From: an uncultured Bacteroidales bacterium
Lineage (GTDB): Bacteria; Bacteroidota; Bacteroidia; Bacteroidales; Marinilabiliaceae
DNA length: 6,737 nucleotides
Assembly: GCA_937892255.1 (NCBI GenBank)
Contig: CALAUL010000073.1
Coordinates: 1 to 6,737 of the forward strand
Reading direction: 5' to 3'
The stretch's first letter is position 1. The number at the start of each line of letters is the position of its first letter. Positions 6,303 to 6,737 of the stretch are shown here, piece by piece. A model generated the notes under the pieces. The model saw nothing but the letters and a program-made list of their open reading frames with translations. It searched no databases and was not told the DNA's origin. Made by a program: the position numbers and the translations under genes.

Positions 6303-6650
6303 ATGCAGACAAAAAAAGAATATGGCAACAAAGGTGAGGCACTTGTTGTTGAGTATCTTATGAAAAAGGGATATATGATATTGAACAGGAATTGGCGTTG
6401 TGGACATTGGGAATTGGATATCGTAGCGGAGAAAGACGGAGTAATAGTTTTTGTAGAGGTCAAAACACGCAGGAGAGAGACATTGCCAAGAGATGCGATA
6501 AGTGAGAGGCAGATTCGTACATTGACACAAGCAGCAGAAATGTATCTGCGAGAAATGACACAAGTGAAGGAATGTAGGTTTGATCTCGTTATGGTAAATA
6601 AAACTGGTGATTTGTCTAAAATAGAGCATATAGAGAGCGCTTTTAGATAA
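6303..6650 (+). CDS. yraN: UPF0102 / YraN-family endonuclease-like protein
   Basis: The 115-residue protein matches UPF0102 across its whole length: YGNKGEALVVEYLMKKGYMIL (7-27), NRNWRCGHWELDIVAEKDG (28-46), VIVFVEVKTRR (47-57) and a C-terminal FDLVMV strand (93-98). D39, E52 and K54 form the (D)...ExK core of the PD-(D/E)XK nuclease fold, so the fold and the catalytic residues look intact. In other bacteria the gene lies near the lytic or lipoprotein genes of yraM or next to rnhB; neither is seen here. Its substrate is not established; a Holliday-junction-resolvase-like role has been suggested for the fold. The ATG at 6303 follows an A-rich leader typical of Bacteroidota starts. No clear terminator follows the stop. 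Confidence 0.92.
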   Translation: MQTKKEYGNKGEALVVEYLMKKGYMILNRNWRCGHWELDIVAEKDGVIVFVEVKTRRRETLPRDAISERQIRTLTQAAEMYLREMTQVKECRFDLVMVNKTGDLSKIEHIESAFR

Positions 6651-6668
6651 AAAATAAATGTAAGTTGA

Positions 6669-6703
6669 AAATCTTTTTTTTTAAAAAACTTCAAAAAAGA
6701 TTT
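6669..6703. repeat. AT-rich inverted repeat with A- and T-tracts upstream of the right-edge promoter
   Basis: AAATCTTTTTT (6669-6679) pairs with AAAAAAGATTT (6693-6703) over 11 bp around a 13-base loop. The right arm overlaps the -33 TTTG. It follows yraN by only 18 bases but lacks a U-tract after the stem, so it is a poor terminator; the A/T tracts may act as an UP-like element for the promoter. Confidence 0.45.
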
Positions 6704-6733
6704 GGAGGGAAAGCGAAAAAGTATTTACCTTTG
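6701..6733 (+). promoter_or_regulatory. Strong Bacteroidota promoter, gene beyond the right edge
   Basis: TTTG (6701-6704), a 21-base spacer and TACCTTTG (6726-6733) match the TTTG-N19-21-TAnnTTTG consensus fully; GCACT follows. The A-tracts upstream and the TACCTTTGCAC core resemble promoters of tRNA and rRNA genes in Bacteroidales, so a stable RNA gene probably follows; this is inference because the transcript lies outside the window. Confidence 0.78.
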
Positions 6734-6737
6734 CACT

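Noticed and set aside
6243..6694. Two minus-strand frames opposite yraN.
   Set aside because: Shadows of yraN, rich in Phe, Ser and Ile from antisense AT-rich codons.

Overview
The window looks like chromosomal DNA from a member of the Bacteroidota, probably order Bacteroidales; the genus cannot be told from the sequence. The signs are low-to-moderate GC, A-rich leaders in place of strong Shine-Dalgarno sites, several -7 elements of the Bacteroidota type (TAnnTTTG), and the protein families: a GlsA/GlsB-type glycine-lipid pair, an Rpn/PDDEXK-type transposase-nuclease tail, a BspA-type leucine-rich-repeat fragment, and a TPR sensor kinase.

Left part (1-930): an accessory, partly decayed stretch. 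The C-terminal part of an Rpn-family (PDDEXK_2) protein enters from the left edge and ends in a glycine-periodic charged tail encoded by a 48-bp tandem repeat. It is followed by a remnant of a BspA-like leucine-rich-repeat protein, broken by stop codons. No intact gene is seen from 435 to 929. A hairpin with a U-tract on the minus strand closes the next gene.

Centre (930-5610): a minus-strand MltD-like lytic transglycosylase diverges from a tight plus-strand unit of four genes: PlsC-like acyltransferase (glsA-like), GNAT N-acyltransferase (glsB-like), TPR-containing transmembrane histidine kinase, and the small subunit of exonuclease VII (xseB). Gaps are 39, 21 and 4 bases, and a strong hairpin terminator follows xseB, so the four genes are probably one operon. 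The first two genes together are expected to make glycine lipids: GlsB attaches a 3-hydroxy fatty acid to glycine and GlsA esterifies the hydroxyl. Whether the kinase senses envelope or lipid state is inference from position only.

Right part (5585-6737): a minus-strand stand-alone AlaX-type tRNA editing protein converges on xseB at a shared bidirectional terminator and diverges from yraN (UPF0102). The window ends in a strong A-tract-rich Bacteroidota promoter (TTTG-N21-TACCTTTG) of the type often found in front of tRNA or rRNA genes; its gene lies outside the window.

Most of the window is ordinary housekeeping and envelope biology. The points most worth a second look are the glycine-lipid/kinase/xseB operon, the decayed BspA frame, and the strong promoter at the right edge. 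No clearly new system was found.
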